A DNA stretch of 64,000 nucleotides from Stutzerimonas kunmingensis (GTDB lineage Bacteria; Pseudomonadota; Gammaproteobacteria; Pseudomonadales; Pseudomonadaceae): positions 186,001-250,000 of the forward strand of contig NZ_JACXXG010000002.1 in assembly GCF_014764705.1 (NCBI RefSeq), in the 5' to 3' direction. The notes below the pieces were generated by a model. The model searched no databases and was not told where the DNA came from. It saw only the letters and a program-made list of their open reading frames with translations. Both the position numbers and the translations under genes were made by a program. Positions 10,119 through 19,192 of this stretch are shown here, in pieces (position 1 is the first letter of the stretch; each line of letters opens with the position of its first letter).

Positions 10119-12092
10119 TCAGCGAACCATGTGCAGGAAGTGCATGTGCTTCTCGTACTGGCCGAGGATGTCACTGATGACGTCCTCGCGGCTCCAGCCC
10201 ATCACGTCATAATCCTGGCCGCCTTCCTTGAGATGCACCTCGGCGCGGAAGTACTTGCGCTCCTCGCGCTCGTCGTCCTCGCTGGTGGCGACGAAACTCG
10301 GCATGGCGTAGGCTCGCGGGCGCACTTCGTAGATGAAGTCTGGCTCACCTTCGTGGGTGATCTCGAAGCGCAAGCGACGATCATCACCTTCGCTGATGTC
10401 CACCGCATAGCCCTGCTTGCGCATTTCCTCGGCGATGTCCTCGTAGGCCGGACGCACCACTTCGGTGATGAAGCGCACCACATGGGCGCGTCGCGGGAAC
10501 AGCATCAGCGTACGCAGGCGACGTTGCCAGCCACCGGCACTGCGCGGTGCGCTGGGCGAGGTGCTCAGGGCCTGGTAGCGCAGCCCCTGCTTCGTGGCAT
10601 CCAGGCGCAGCGCCTTGAGCAGACCCCACATCGAACAGAGCAACGCGATGGTGAAGGGCAGGGCGCTGGCGATGGTCGCCGTCTGCAACGCGGTCAGGCC
10701 ATCGGCGAGCAGCAGCGCGATGGCCACCCCGCCCATGGATGCGGCCCAGAAGATGCGTTGCCAGACCGGAGTGCCCTGCTGGCCGCCGGAGGCGAGCATG
10801 TCCACCACCAACGCGCCGGAGTCCGCCGAGGTGACGAAGAACACCACCACCATGATGATCGCGATCAGCGAGATGAAGCCCGAGAAGGGGAAGTGCTCGA
10901 GGAAGGCGAACAGGGCCAGCGAACTGTCCTGCTCGATGGCTTCACCGAGGCTGGAGACGTGTTCCCAGAGGATCATGTGGATCGCGGTGTCGCCGAACAC
11001 GGTCATCCACAGCAGGGTGAATGCGGTCGGCACCAGCAGCACGCCGGTGACGAACTCGCGAATCGTCCGGCCGCGCGAGATGCGCGCGATGAACAGGCCG
11101 ACGAAGGGCGACCAGGCCAGCCACCAACCCCAGTAGAACAGCGTCCAGCCGCCGATCCAGTCGTTCGGCTCGTAGGCATAGAGGTTGAAGGTCTTGTTGA
11201 CGATATCCGACAGGTAGCTGCCGGTGTTCTGCACGAAAGTCTGCAGGATGAACACCGTCGGCCCCGCGATCAGCACCATCAGCAACAGCAGCGCCGCCAG
11301 CGTCAGGTTCAGCTCCGACAGCCGGCGCACGCCCTTGTCCAGGCCGGTGACCACCGAAATCGTCGCCAGCAGCGTGGTGGCGATGATCAGGCCGATCTGC
11401 ACCGGCACCGATATAGGCAGGCCGTAGAGGTGGTTCAGCCCGGTGTTGATCTGAGTGACGCCGAGGCCCAGCGAGGTGGCGACGCCGAGCACAGTACCGA
11501 TGATGGCGAAGATGTCCACGGCATGGCCGATCGGCCCATAGATGCGCTCGCCGATCAGCGGGTAGAGCGCCGAGCGCAGGGTGAGCGGCAGGCCGTGGCG
11601 GTAGGCGAAGTAGGCCAGGATCATCGCCACGATGGCGTAGATCGCCCAGGCATGCAGGCCCCAGTGGAAGAAGGTGATCTTCATCGCCTCATAGGCGGCA
11701 GCGCTGGTGCCGCCTTCGCCCACCGGCGGTGAGAGAAAGTGCATCACCGGCTCGGCGACGCCGAAGAACATCAGGCCGATGCCCATGCCGGCGGAGAAAA
11801 GCATGGCGAACCAGGTCAGGGCGCTGTAATCCGGTTCGCTGTGATCCGGCCCGAGCTTGATGTCGCCGTAACGACTGAACGCCAGTAGCACCACCATGAG
11901 CAGGATGAGTGCAACGGCGAGGATGTAGAGCCAGCTGACGTTTGCGATGATCCAGGCCTGGGTATCGCCAAACAGCGTTTGCGCATGGCTCTGGAAAGCG
12001 ACGCTGTAGATCACCAGCGCCAGGATGATGACCGCCGAGCCGTAGAAGACCGGGGCGTTGAGGTGGGACGACGAGGGCTGTTTTGCCTCCAT
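10119..12092 (-). CDS. betT: BCCT-family choline/betaine transporter
   Basis: 657-aa inner-membrane symporter with about 12 hydrophobic segments. The BCCT signatures are clear: GMGIGLMFFGVAEPVMHF, and the Trp-rich transport motif GWTLFYWGWWLAWSPF followed by GLFIARISRGRTIREFV. A long hydrophilic C-terminal tail (about the last 150 residues) is typical of the BetT branch, where it takes part in osmotic regulation. The start at 12092 is chosen over 12149 because AAGGAG lies just upstream. No betI/betA/betB genes are present, so choline versus glycine betaine or carnitine cannot be decided here. Confidence 0.85.
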   Translation of the reverse strand: MEAKQPSSSHLNAPVFYGSAVIILALVIYSVAFQSHAQTLFGDTQAWIIANVSWLYILAVALILLMVVLLAFSRYGDIKLGPDHSEPDYSALTWFAMLFSAGMGIGLMFFGVAEPVMHFLSPPVGEGGTSAAAYEAMKITFFHWGLHAWAIYAIVAMILAYFAYRHGLPLTLRSALYPLIGERIYGPIGHAVDIFAIIGTVLGVATSLGLGVTQINTGLNHLYGLPISVPVQIGLIIATTLLATISVVTGLDKGVRRLSELNLTLAALLLLMVLIAGPTVFILQTFVQNTGSYLSDIVNKTFNLYAYEPNDWIGGWTLFYWGWWLAWSPFVGLFIARISRGRTIREFVTGVLLVPTAFTLLWMTVFGDTAIHMILWEHVSSLGEAIEQDSSLALFAFLEHFPFSGFISLIAIIMVVVFFVTSADSGALVVDMLASGGQQGTPVWQRIFWAASMGGVAIALLLADGLTALQTATIASALPFTIALLCSMWGLLKALRLDATKQGLRYQALSTSPSAPRSAGGWQRRLRTLMLFPRRAHVVRFITEVVRPAYEDIAEEMRKQGYAVDISEGDDRRLRFEITHEGEPDFIYEVRPRAYAMPSFVATSEDDEREERKYFRAEVHLKEGGQDYDVMGWSREDVISDILGQYEKHMHFLHMVR

Positions 12093-12223
12093 GCTGCGCT
12101 CCTTCGGGTTGTTTCTGGGGAGTGGCCGCCTGTGGCGAAAGCCATCCAACTTAACACAGACCGCAAAGGATGCCCGTTGTCCGCAGCTGATCGATGCGCA
12201 CCGAAGCCCGGGCTAGAGCAGGC

Positions 12224-13720
12224 TCAGCCTTGACTGCCGGGCCGGTACTGCAGGGCTTCGGCGAGGTGCTGGCGGCTGATTCGCTCGGCCTGTTCCAGAT
12301 CGGCGAGGGTGCGCGCCACCTTGAGCAGGCGGTGCGCGGCGCGCAGCGACAGTGCCAGGCGTTCGCAGGCGCGCTCCAGCCAGGCCTGATCCTCGGTGCC
12401 GAGCTGGCAATGGCTGCGCAATCCGGCGAGGTCGAGGAAGGCGTTGGCGCAGCCCTGACGGGCGAGTTGCAGCTGTCGCGCCTGGGCTACCTGGGCGGCG
12501 AGTACGGCACTGCTCTGGCCCGTCTGCGGCGGAGCGTTGAGGGCCGTCGCCTCGCGCGCCACGGTCAAATGCAGGTCGATGCGGTCGAGCAGCGGGCCGG
12601 AGAGCTTGTTGCGATAGCGCTGGATCTGGTCCGGCGTGCAGCGGCAGCGCCCGTTGGGATCACCGAGGTAGCCACAGGGGCAGGGATTCATCGCCGCCAC
12701 CAGCTGGAAACGCGCCGGAAAACGCACCTTGTCGCGGGCCCGAGCGATGACGATATGCCCCGACTCCAGTGGCTCACGCAAGACCTCGAGCACCTTGCGG
12801 TCGAACTCCGGCAGCTCGTCGAGAAACAGTACGCCCTGATGCGCCAGGGTGATCTCCCCTGGCTGCGGACGGCTGCCGCCACCGACCAGCGCCGGGCCGG
12901 ATGCACTGTGATGGGGCTGCCGAAAGGGCCGTTGCGGCCAATGCTCGAGAGGGCTGTGACTGGCCACCGAATGGATGGCGGCGACTTCCAGCGCCTCCTG
13001 TTCGTCCAGCGGCGGCAAGAGACCGGGCAGGCGGCTGGCCAGCAGCGTCTTGCCGGTGCCTGGCGGGCCGGAAAACAGCAGGTTGTGCGCGCCAGCCGCG
13101 GCGATCAGCAGCCCGCGCTTGGCCGCCTGCTGACCTTGCACGTCGGCCAGGTCGGGGTAAGGCTGAATCTGTCGTAGCAGGCCCTGGGCCACATAGGGTT
13201 CGAGCGGCGTGATGCCGTTGAAGTGCGCTGCGACCTCGAGCAAGTGCTCGGCGGCATAGACGGTGAGCCCCGAGGCCAGGCTGGCTTCCTCGGCGTTGGC
13301 CCGTGGCACCAGCAGCGCGCGCCCTGCCGCTCGAGCGGCGAGGGCAGCCGGCAGGACTCCCTGGACCGGGCGCAAGGCGCCGGACAGTGCCAGTTCGCCG
13401 AGGCATTCCAGGTTGTCGAGCCGCTCGGCCGGCAGCTGACCGCTGGCGGCGAGGATGCCCAGGGCAATGGACAGGTCGAAGCGGCCGCCGTCCTTTGGCA
13501 GGTCGGCGGGGGCGAGGTTGAGGGTGATGCGTCGAGCGGGAAAATCGAAGCCGGAGGTGAGAATGGCGCTGCGCACGCGATCCTTGCTTTCCTTGACCGC
13601 GGTTTCCGGCAGGCCGACCAGGGTCAGCGCCGGCAGGCCGTTGGCCAGATGAGCTTCGACGGTCACCGGCGGCGCTTCGACGCCAATCTGCGCGCGGCTA
13701 TGAACTATGGCCAGGGACAT
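12224..13720 (-). CDS. comM: YifB/ComM family Mg-chelatase-like AAA+ ATPase
   Basis: 498 aa. The N-terminal part is the ChlI/Lon-substrate-like domain, the middle an AAA+ module with Walker A GPPGTGKTLLASRL and Walker B GVLFLDELPEF, and near the C-terminus the Cys-rich MNPCPCGYLGDPNGRCRC segment found in the family. ComM is a hexameric helicase that promotes branch migration during natural transformation; P. stutzeri is a classic naturally competent species, so the gene may be used. The start ATG at 13720 has AGGAG about 8 nt upstream; the in-frame extension to 13798 has no family similarity. UbiK lies upstream on the same strand. Confidence 0.9.
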   Translation of the reverse strand: MSLAIVHSRAQIGVEAPPVTVEAHLANGLPALTLVGLPETAVKESKDRVRSAILTSGFDFPARRITLNLAPADLPKDGGRFDLSIALGILAASGQLPAERLDNLECLGELALSGALRPVQGVLPAALAARAAGRALLVPRANAEEASLASGLTVYAAEHLLEVAAHFNGITPLEPYVAQGLLRQIQPYPDLADVQGQQAAKRGLLIAAAGAHNLLFSGPPGTGKTLLASRLPGLLPPLDEQEALEVAAIHSVASHSPLEHWPQRPFRQPHHSASGPALVGGGSRPQPGEITLAHQGVLFLDELPEFDRKVLEVLREPLESGHIVIARARDKVRFPARFQLVAAMNPCPCGYLGDPNGRCRCTPDQIQRYRNKLSGPLLDRIDLHLTVAREATALNAPPQTGQSSAVLAAQVAQARQLQLARQGCANAFLDLAGLRSHCQLGTEDQAWLERACERLALSLRAAHRLLKVARTLADLEQAERISRQHLAEALQYRPGSQG

Positions 13721-13757
13721 CCGATCACTCCTTTGATCGTGTCGCCGGCCCGGTCTG

Positions 13758-14018
13758 TCAGGACGCGGGCGGCGTGAGCTTTTCTTCCAGTTCGGCAACC
13801 TTGGCTTCGAGCGCCTCCAGGCGCGCGCGGGTGCGGGCGAGCACCACCATCTGGCTGTCGAATTCGTCGCGGCTGACCACGTCGAGCTTGTTCAGTGCGC
13901 CCTGGACCACACCCTTGAGCTGGGCTTCGAACTCGCCACGCGGCAGCGGCGTCTCGCCGTTGAACAGGCGCGAGGCCTGGGAGCCGATGGCATCTAGGAA
14001 AGCTTTTGGCGGCAACAT
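13758..14018 (-). CDS. ubiK: UbiK/YqiC ubiquinone-biosynthesis accessory factor
   Basis: 86-aa BMFP-domain protein: amphipathic N-terminus (LPPKAFLDAIGSQASRLF) and a C-terminal coiled coil (roughly 55-82, LARTRARLEALEAKVAELEEKL). UbiK works with UbiJ in the aerobic ubiquinone assembly complex. ATG 14018 with AGG 8 nt upstream is preferred to a GTG three codons earlier. It ends 37 bp before the comM start, so the two may be co-transcribed. It is divergent from the glnK operon across a 399-bp region. Confidence 0.85.
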   Translation of the reverse strand: MLPPKAFLDAIGSQASRLFNGETPLPRGEFEAQLKGVVQGALNKLDVVSRDEFDSQMVVLARTRARLEALEAKVAELEEKLTPPAS

Positions 14019-14119
14019 TGAAAACACCTGTGGTTGAACCGGGCGCAGTGTAGCACGGGCTTTTTCCGGTCTTTCTCAGGTGGCGTGCACAAAAAATGAG
14101 CAGCTGCTGGTGCATGCGC

Positions 14120-14134
14120 GCACCAATATTGTGC
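14120..14134. promoter_or_regulatory. Candidate NtrC enhancer site
   Basis: GCACCAATATTGTGC matches the NtrC half-site pattern GCAC-N7-GTGC. It overlaps a second palindrome, TGGTGC-N6-GCACCA (14108-14125). It sits about 110 bp upstream of the predicted glnK transcription start, a usual distance for a sigma54 enhancer. Confidence 0.65.
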
Positions 14135-14211
14135 GTGTTCTGGACGCTACCGTCCGTCGGGCATCCATTCCATCCGTGCGCACCCCCGTAAAAACGGGCA
14201 TTGCGTAAAGC

Positions 14212-14227
14212 TGGCACTGATTCTGCT
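14212..14227 (+). promoter_or_regulatory. Sigma54 (-24/-12) promoter of glnK-amtB1-amtB2
   Basis: TGGCACTGATTCTGCT carries the invariant GG and GC exactly 10 nt apart and a full TGGCAC -24 element. Initiation would be near 14238, giving a leader of about 180 nt. With the upstream NtrC-like site this fits the known nitrogen-limitation control of glnK-amtB. A CCCGT-N4-ACGGG repeat at 14185-14198 lies between enhancer and promoter. Confidence 0.8.
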
Positions 14228-14244
14228 TTGTCCCCAGCGACGCA

Positions 14245-14266
14245 TGCACCAACGGGTTGCGGTGCA
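14245..14266. repeat. Inverted repeat TGCACC-N10-GGTGCA in the glnK leader
   Basis: Perfect 6+6 arms lie just downstream of the predicted start. The spacing (10 nt) is too wide for a normal NtrC dimer, so it is either an RNA hairpin in the 180-nt leader or an atypical NtrC site. The remaining leader to 14417 shows no recognisable element. Confidence 0.4.
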
Positions 14267-14273
14267 TCGGTGA

Positions 14274-14756
<483 letters not shown>

Positions 14757-14794
14757 GCAGCACCTCCGAACCCCCACGCCCCAGGAGTAAAACC

Positions 14795-16111
14795 ATGACT
14801 CTGCGAAAATTCGCAGGGCTAGGAGCCCTTTTGTCTCTGATAAGTCCAGGCCTGGCCCTGGCGCAGGAGGCAACGCTGGATTCAGGCGACACGGCATGGA
14901 TGCTGACGGCCACTGCGCTGGTGCTGTTCATGACCATCCCTGGGCTGGCGCTGTTCTACGGCGGCATGGTCCGCTCGAAGAACATTCTCTCGGTGATGAT
15001 GCAGTGCTTTGCGGTCACCGGCCTGATGAGCATCCTCTGGATGGTCTACGGCTACAGCCTCGCGTTCGACACCACCGGTATGGAAGCTGGGGTCACCAAC
15101 TTCAATTCCTTCGTCGGCGGCCTGGACCGCGCCTTTCTCAGCGGTCTGACGCCCGACAGCCTGGTCGGCGCCTTCCCTGAAAGCATCTTCATCACCTTCC
15201 AGATGACCTTCGCCATCATCACCCCGGCACTCATCGTCGGCGCCTTCGCCGAACGCATGAAGTTCTCCGCGATGCTGGTGTTCATGGGCGTCTGGTTCAC
15301 CCTGGTCTACGCGCCGATCGCGCACATGGTCTGGGGCGGCGACGGCGGCCTGATGTGGGATTGGGGGGTGCTCGACTTCGCTGGCGGCACCGTGGTGCAC
15401 ATCAACGCAGGTATCGCCGGACTGGTGGCCTGCCTGGTGCTGGGCAAGCGCAAGGGCTATCCGACCACGCCGATGGCGCCGCACAACCTGGGCCTGACCC
15501 TGGTCGGTGCCGCAATGCTCTGGGTCGGCTGGTTCGGCTTCAATGCGGGCTCGGCCATCGCCGCCAACGGTACGGCCGGCATGGCCATGCTGGTCACGCA
15601 GATCGCTACTGCCGCCGCGGCGCTGGGCTGGATGTTCGCCGAGTGGATCGGCCACGGCAAACCCAGCGCGCTGGGCATCGCCTCCGGCGTGGTTGCCGGT
15701 CTGGTCGCCATCACGCCGGCTGCCGGCACAGTGGGCCCGATGGGCGCTCTGGTCATCGGCCTGGTATCCGGAGTGGTCTGCTTCTTCTGCGCCACCAGCC
15801 TGAAACGCAAGCTCGGCTACGACGATTCGCTGGACGCCTTCGGTGTGCACGGCATCGGCGGCATCGTCGGTGCGCTGCTCACCGGCATCTTCGCGGCACC
15901 TATGCTGGGTGGCTTCGGCGAAGTGGAGAACATCGGCCTGCAGCTGTGGATTCAGTTCAAGGGCGTGCTGTTCACCGTGGTGTACACCGGCATCGTCACC
16001 TACCTGATCCTCAAGGCGATCGATCTGGTGATGGGCCTGCGGGTGAACGAGGAGCAGGAGACCATCGGCCTCGACCTCAGCCTGCATAACGAGCGTGGCT
16101 ACAACCTGTAA
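14795..16111 (+). CDS. amtB1: Ammonium transporter AmtB (first copy)
   Basis: 438-aa Amt protein with an N-terminal signal peptide ending near ALAQEA (about residue 24) and 11 membrane segments. The twin pore histidines are in GGTVVHINAG and DAFGVHGIGG, and the Phe-gate segment FQMTFAIITPALIVGAFAERMKFSAM matches the E. coli AmtB type. AGGAG precedes the ATG; glnK ends 38 bp upstream. The C-terminal tail with DLVMGLRVNEEQETIGLDLS is the GlnK-interacting region. The numbering follows the tandem arrangement known from P. stutzeri. Confidence 0.93.
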   Translation: MTLRKFAGLGALLSLISPGLALAQEATLDSGDTAWMLTATALVLFMTIPGLALFYGGMVRSKNILSVMMQCFAVTGLMSILWMVYGYSLAFDTTGMEAGVTNFNSFVGGLDRAFLSGLTPDSLVGAFPESIFITFQMTFAIITPALIVGAFAERMKFSAMLVFMGVWFTLVYAPIAHMVWGGDGGLMWDWGVLDFAGGTVVHINAGIAGLVACLVLGKRKGYPTTPMAPHNLGLTLVGAAMLWVGWFGFNAGSAIAANGTAGMAMLVTQIATAAAALGWMFAEWIGHGKPSALGIASGVVAGLVAITPAAGTVGPMGALVIGLVSGVVCFFCATSLKRKLGYDDSLDAFGVHGIGGIVGALLTGIFAAPMLGGFGEVENIGLQLWIQFKGVLFTVVYTGIVTYLILKAIDLVMGLRVNEEQETIGLDLSLHNERGYNL

Positions 16112-16124
16112 TCCATTCAGGGCA

Positions 16125-16144
16125 CCCCGGAGCCAACCCCGGGG
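16125..16144. repeat. GC-rich hairpin after amtB1
   Basis: CCCCGG and CCGGGG pair around an 8-nt loop, 13 nt after the amtB1 stop. No T-run follows. It may protect the upstream glnK-amtB1 mRNA or reduce readthrough to amtB2. Confidence 0.4.
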
Positions 16145-16160
16145 CCAATCCGAAAAGCGG

Positions 16161-16194
16161 CACCGGCCATCGACGCGGCATGCGATGGCCGGTG
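16161..16194. repeat. Perfect 12-bp inverted repeat between amtB1 and amtB2
   Basis: CACCGGCCATCG and CGATGGCCGGTG form an uninterrupted stem with a 10-nt loop, in the 123-bp spacer 40 bp before the amtB2 start. The following bases (GACCGAAC) lack a T-run, so it is not an intrinsic terminator. It could be a processing site, a REP-like element or a protein-binding palindrome. Confidence 0.6.
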
Positions 16195-16234
16195 GACCGA
16201 ACAGCGCACAAAGCGCGACAGCAAGAGGTGAAAC

Positions 16235-17485
16235 ATGGATAGCACTGCATTGATACCCGTCCAGTACGGACTCGATACCTTCTACTTCGTGATCTGCGGA
16301 GCGCTGGTGATGTGGATGGCGGCAGGTTTCGCCATGCTCGAAGCCGGTCTGGTCCGGGCGAAGAACACCGCCGAGATCCTCACCAAGAACATCGTGCTCT
16401 ACGCGCTGGCGTCGATCATGTATCTGCTGGTCGGCTACTACATCATGTACTCCAGCCCGGACGGCGGCATCCTGCCGAGCCTGGGCTTCCTGATCGGCGA
16501 CGAGAACGCCGTCGACGTGGTCGCCGCCGGTGGTGAGGACGCGCCTTACTACTCCGCGCGTGCCGACTTCTTCTTCCAGATCGTGTTCGCCGCGACCTGC
16601 ATGTCGGTGGTTTCCGGTGCGGTGGCCGAACGCATGAAGCTGTGGGCGTTCATCGCCTTCGCGGTGGTGATGACCGGCTTCATCTACCCGGTTCAGGGCT
16701 TCTGGAAGTGGGGCGGTGGTTTCCTCGACGCGGCGGGTTTCCTCGACTTCGCAGGCTCGGGCATCGTACACATGGCCGGTGCGGCTGCTGCTCTGGCGGG
16801 TGTGCTGCTGCTCGGTCCGCGTAAGGGCAAGTACGGTGCGAACGGTCAGATCAACGCCATCCCCGGTGCCAACATGCCGCTGGCGACCCTCGGTGCCTTC
16901 ATCCTGTGGATGGGCTGGTTCGGCTTCAACGGTGGCTCGCAGCTGAAGATGAGCACCATCGAAGACGCCAATGCCGTCGCTCAGGTCTTCGTCAACACCA
17001 ACATGGGCGCTGCAGGCGGCCTGATCGCCGCGCTGATCACCGCGCGTCTGCTGTTCGGCAAGTCTGACCTGACCATGGTGCTCAACGGCGCGCTGGCCGG
17101 TCTGGTGGCGATCACTGCCGAACCGCTGACCCCGAGCGCTCTGCAGGCGACCCTGATCGGCGGCGTGGGTGGTGTGCTGGTGGTGTTCAGCATCCTTGGC
17201 CTGGACAAGCTCAAGCTCGATGACCCGGTCGGTGCCATCTCCGTGCACGGTGTTGCCGGCATGTGGGGCCTGCTGGCCGTGCCTCTGACCAACGCCGATG
17301 CCACCTTCGGTGCCCAGCTGCTGGGTCTGGTGTCGATCTTCCTCTGGGTGTTCATCGCCAGCCTGATCGTCTGGGGCATCATCAAGGCGGTGATGGGCCT
17401 GCGTGTCAGCGAGGAAGAGGAATACGAGGGCGTGGACGTCGTCGAGTGCGGTCTGGAAGCCTATCCGGAGTTCACTCGCCAGTAA
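16235..17485 (+). CDS. amtB2: Ammonium transporter (second, divergent copy)
   Basis: 416-aa Amt/Rh-family channel without a cleavable signal peptide. Pore histidines are in GSGIVHMAGA and AISVHGVAGM. The segment FFQIVFAATCMSVVSGAVAERMKLWAF differs strongly from the equivalent in the first copy, so this is an old paralogue of another Amt subfamily rather than a recent tandem duplicate. It has a longer external loop (GDENAVDVVAAGGEDAPYY) and an acidic tail SEEEEYEGVDV. AAGAGG is the SD. A strong terminator closes the operon. Separate function from copy one, such as affinity or sensing, is inference. Confidence 0.92.
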   Translation: MDSTALIPVQYGLDTFYFVICGALVMWMAAGFAMLEAGLVRAKNTAEILTKNIVLYALASIMYLLVGYYIMYSSPDGGILPSLGFLIGDENAVDVVAAGGEDAPYYSARADFFFQIVFAATCMSVVSGAVAERMKLWAFIAFAVVMTGFIYPVQGFWKWGGGFLDAAGFLDFAGSGIVHMAGAAAALAGVLLLGPRKGKYGANGQINAIPGANMPLATLGAFILWMGWFGFNGGSQLKMSTIEDANAVAQVFVNTNMGAAGGLIAALITARLLFGKSDLTMVLNGALAGLVAITAEPLTPSALQATLIGGVGGVLVVFSILGLDKLKLDDPVGAISVHGVAGMWGLLAVPLTNADATFGAQLLGLVSIFLWVFIASLIVWGIIKAVMGLRVSEEEEYEGVDVVECGLEAYPEFTRQ

Positions 17486-17504
17486 CGATTCGCTGGTTCA
17501 TTAC

Positions 17505-17537
17505 AAGGGCGCCTTTTGGCGCCCTTTGTTTTTTTTG
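17505..17537 (+). terminator. Intrinsic terminator of glnK-amtB1-amtB2
   Basis: GGGCGCC-TTTT-GGCGCCC is a perfect 7-bp stem followed by TTTG and eight Ts, 20 nt after the amtB2 stop. Confidence 0.9.
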
Positions 17538-17587
17538 GCGCCACGCTAGAATGCGCGCGACCAGCCGTTGAACATGAGTCTTCGAAC

Positions 17588-18013
17588 ATGTGGCAACAGA
17601 CCCTGATCACCTTGCGCGCGCGGCCACGCGGCTTTCATCTCGTCACCGATGAGCTGCTCGACGCACTGCCGGAACTGCGGCAATGCCGGGTCGGTCTGTT
17701 ACACCTGTGGCTGCGGCATACCTCGGCCTCGCTGACGATCAACGAGAATGCCGATGCAGCGGTTCGGCGAGATTTCGAGCGCTTCTTCAATCGCCTGGTG
17801 CCGCAGGGTGAGGGAGGCTATGAGCACGACTACGAAGGGCCGGACGATCTGCCGGCGCATTTCAAGGCCAGCCTGCTCGGCTGCCAGTTGAGCCTGCCGG
17901 TCAGCGATGGGGGGCTGGCACTCGGTACCTGGCAGGGCATCTATCTCGGAGAGCACCGCGACCAGGGTGGCGCGCGGCAGATTGTGGCAACGCTGCACGG
18001 GACGGCAAGTTGA
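17588..18013 (+). CDS. YjbQ family protein (UPF0047, secondary thiamine-phosphate synthase type)
   Basis: 141 aa with the family pattern [18 protein letters not shown] (His and Ser/Thr of the active site), [21 protein letters not shown] and the final [27 protein letters not shown]. coli YjbQ shows weak thiamine-phosphate synthase activity in vitro; the physiological role is not settled. The ATG at 17588 is the first compatible with family length. Confidence 0.85.
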   Translation: MWQQTLITLRARPRGFHLVTDELLDALPELRQCRVGLLHLWLRHTSASLTINENADAAVRRDFERFFNRLVPQGEGGYEHDYEGPDDLPAHFKASLLGCQLSLPVSDGGLALGTWQGIYLGEHRDQGGARQIVATLHGTAS

Positions 18014-18091
18014 ATTTTTTTTGGCGGTGTCGGTCTTTCCGCATCGCTGGGCTATAACTTACTCCGCTTTGGCAAGGCCATGAGGTTGAAC

Positions 18092-18421
18092 ATGAGCGAC
18101 GAAGAACTAGAACAAGACGATCTGGACGTTAGCGACGAGGAGGAAGGGGAAGAGCTGAACGCTGCCGATGATGGCGACGACAGTCTCGACGACGAAGGGA
18201 CCGACAGCGAGCGCGCTACGCCGGCTAAGAAGGCCAAGGCGAAGGCCGTGGAACCGGACGAACTGCCGAGCCTGGAAGCCAAGCAGAAAGAGCGCGATGC
18301 ACTGGCGCGGGCCATGGAAGAATTTCTCGCGCGTGGCGGCCAAGTGCAGGAAGTCGAGCCCAATGTGGTCGCCGACCCGCCGAAGAAGCCGGATAGCAAG
18401 TACGGCAGTCGCCCTATCTGA
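18092..18421 (+). CDS. sutA: SutA, RNA-polymerase-binding protein of slow-growing pseudomonads
   Basis: 109-aa protein with a very acidic, disordered N-terminal half (DEELEQDDLDVSDEEEGEEL), a Lys/Ala linker, a central helix (SLEAKQKERDALARAMEEFLARGG) and the conserved tail EPNVVADPPKKPDSKYGSRPI. P. aeruginosa SutA binds RNAP and raises transcription of housekeeping genes in dormancy. The start at 18092 has GAGG 6 nt upstream; the in-frame ATG at 18080 has none. A TATAAC at 18053-18058 could be its -10 element. It is followed by a bidirectional terminator. Confidence 0.88.
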   Translation: MSDEELEQDDLDVSDEEEGEELNAADDGDDSLDDEGTDSERATPAKKAKAKAVEPDELPSLEAKQKERDALARAMEEFLARGGQVQEVEPNVVADPPKKPDSKYGSRPI

Positions 18422-18440
18422 GCACCAAAAAGAATTGCGC

Positions 18441-18465
18441 AAAGCCCGCCTCCAAGGCGGGCTTT
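18441..18465. terminator. Bidirectional intrinsic terminator (sutA / yigB)
   Basis: AAAGCCCGCCT and AGGCGGGCTTT form an 11-bp stem with a 3-nt loop between the convergent sutA and lptM-lysA-dapF-xerC-yigB transcripts. T-rich ends occur on both strands. Confidence 0.8.
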
Positions 18466-18490
18466 GCGTATCTGGCGTCTGGCTTCTCGC

Positions 18491-19192
18491 TCAGTCGCCG
18501 CGCCAGCCGAGCAGCAGCTTGGGCAATTCGGCCAGGCTCTGGATTTGCGCATCGGGATGGTAATCGTGCGGCCAGGCGGCGAGTTTGGGGTTGAACCAGA
18601 TCGCCCGCATGCCCGCCTGTTGCGCGCCGGCGATATCATCCAGCGCGTGGTCGCCGACGTGCACGGCCTGTTCCGGGCGCGCATCGCCCAGGCGCAGGGC
18701 TTGCTGGAACGGATGTGGGTCGGGCTTGCCGACACCCAGCTCCTCGGCGCACAGGGTGAACTGGAAATAGTCGGCCAGGCCCAGGCGGCGCACGTCGGCA
18801 TTGCCGTTGGTGATCACCCCGAGGGTGTAGTGATTGGCGAGAAACTCCAGGGTCGGTTGCACGTCCGGGAAAATCTGCACCTCATGGCGCGCGTCGAGAA
18901 ATACCTGGAAGGCCCGTTCGGCCAGTTCTCCCGCTTCATCGGCGGGATAGCCGGCATCGTGCAGCGCGTGCTGCAGGATGCGCCGGCGCAGCTCGCTGAT
19001 ACGGTGGCGCAGCGCCGAGTCCTGCTCCACCAGCATGCGGCGGATCGCGCCGAGGGCTTCGACGGGAAATTCGCCCAGGCGCGGCGCATGCACACCGAGC
19101 CAGTCGCGCAGGGCGGTTTCGGCGCTCTGAATGGCCGGGGTGGTTTCCCAGAAGGTGTCGTCCAGGTCAAAGGTGATCAGGCGAATGCTCAT
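18491..19192 (-). CDS. yigB: HAD-superfamily phosphatase, YigB type
   Basis: 233-aa HAD hydrolase with motif [10 protein letters not shown], motif II VITNGN, motif III Lys in VGKPDPHPF, and motif [16 protein letters not shown]. coli YigB dephosphorylates FMN and the riboflavin intermediate ARPP. Its ATG overlaps the xerC stop (ATGA), the arrangement seen in other pseudomonads, and it is the last gene of the operon. The substrate is assigned by family only. Confidence 0.85.
   Translation of the reverse strand: MSIRLITFDLDDTFWETTPAIQSAETALRDWLGVHAPRLGEFPVEALGAIRRMLVEQDSALRHRISELRRRILQHALHDAGYPADEAGELAERAFQVFLDARHEVQIFPDVQPTLEFLANHYTLGVITNGNADVRRLGLADYFQFTLCAEELGVGKPDPHPFQQALRLGDARPEQAVHVGDHALDDIAGAQQAGMRAIWFNPKLAAWPHDYHPDAQIQSLAELPKLLLGWRGD

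Noticed and set aside
14882..17248. 788-aa open frame on the minus strand over both amtB genes
   Set aside because: Its translation is His/Asp/Gln-rich and has no family features; it is the antisense of two well-supported transporters in GC-rich DNA.
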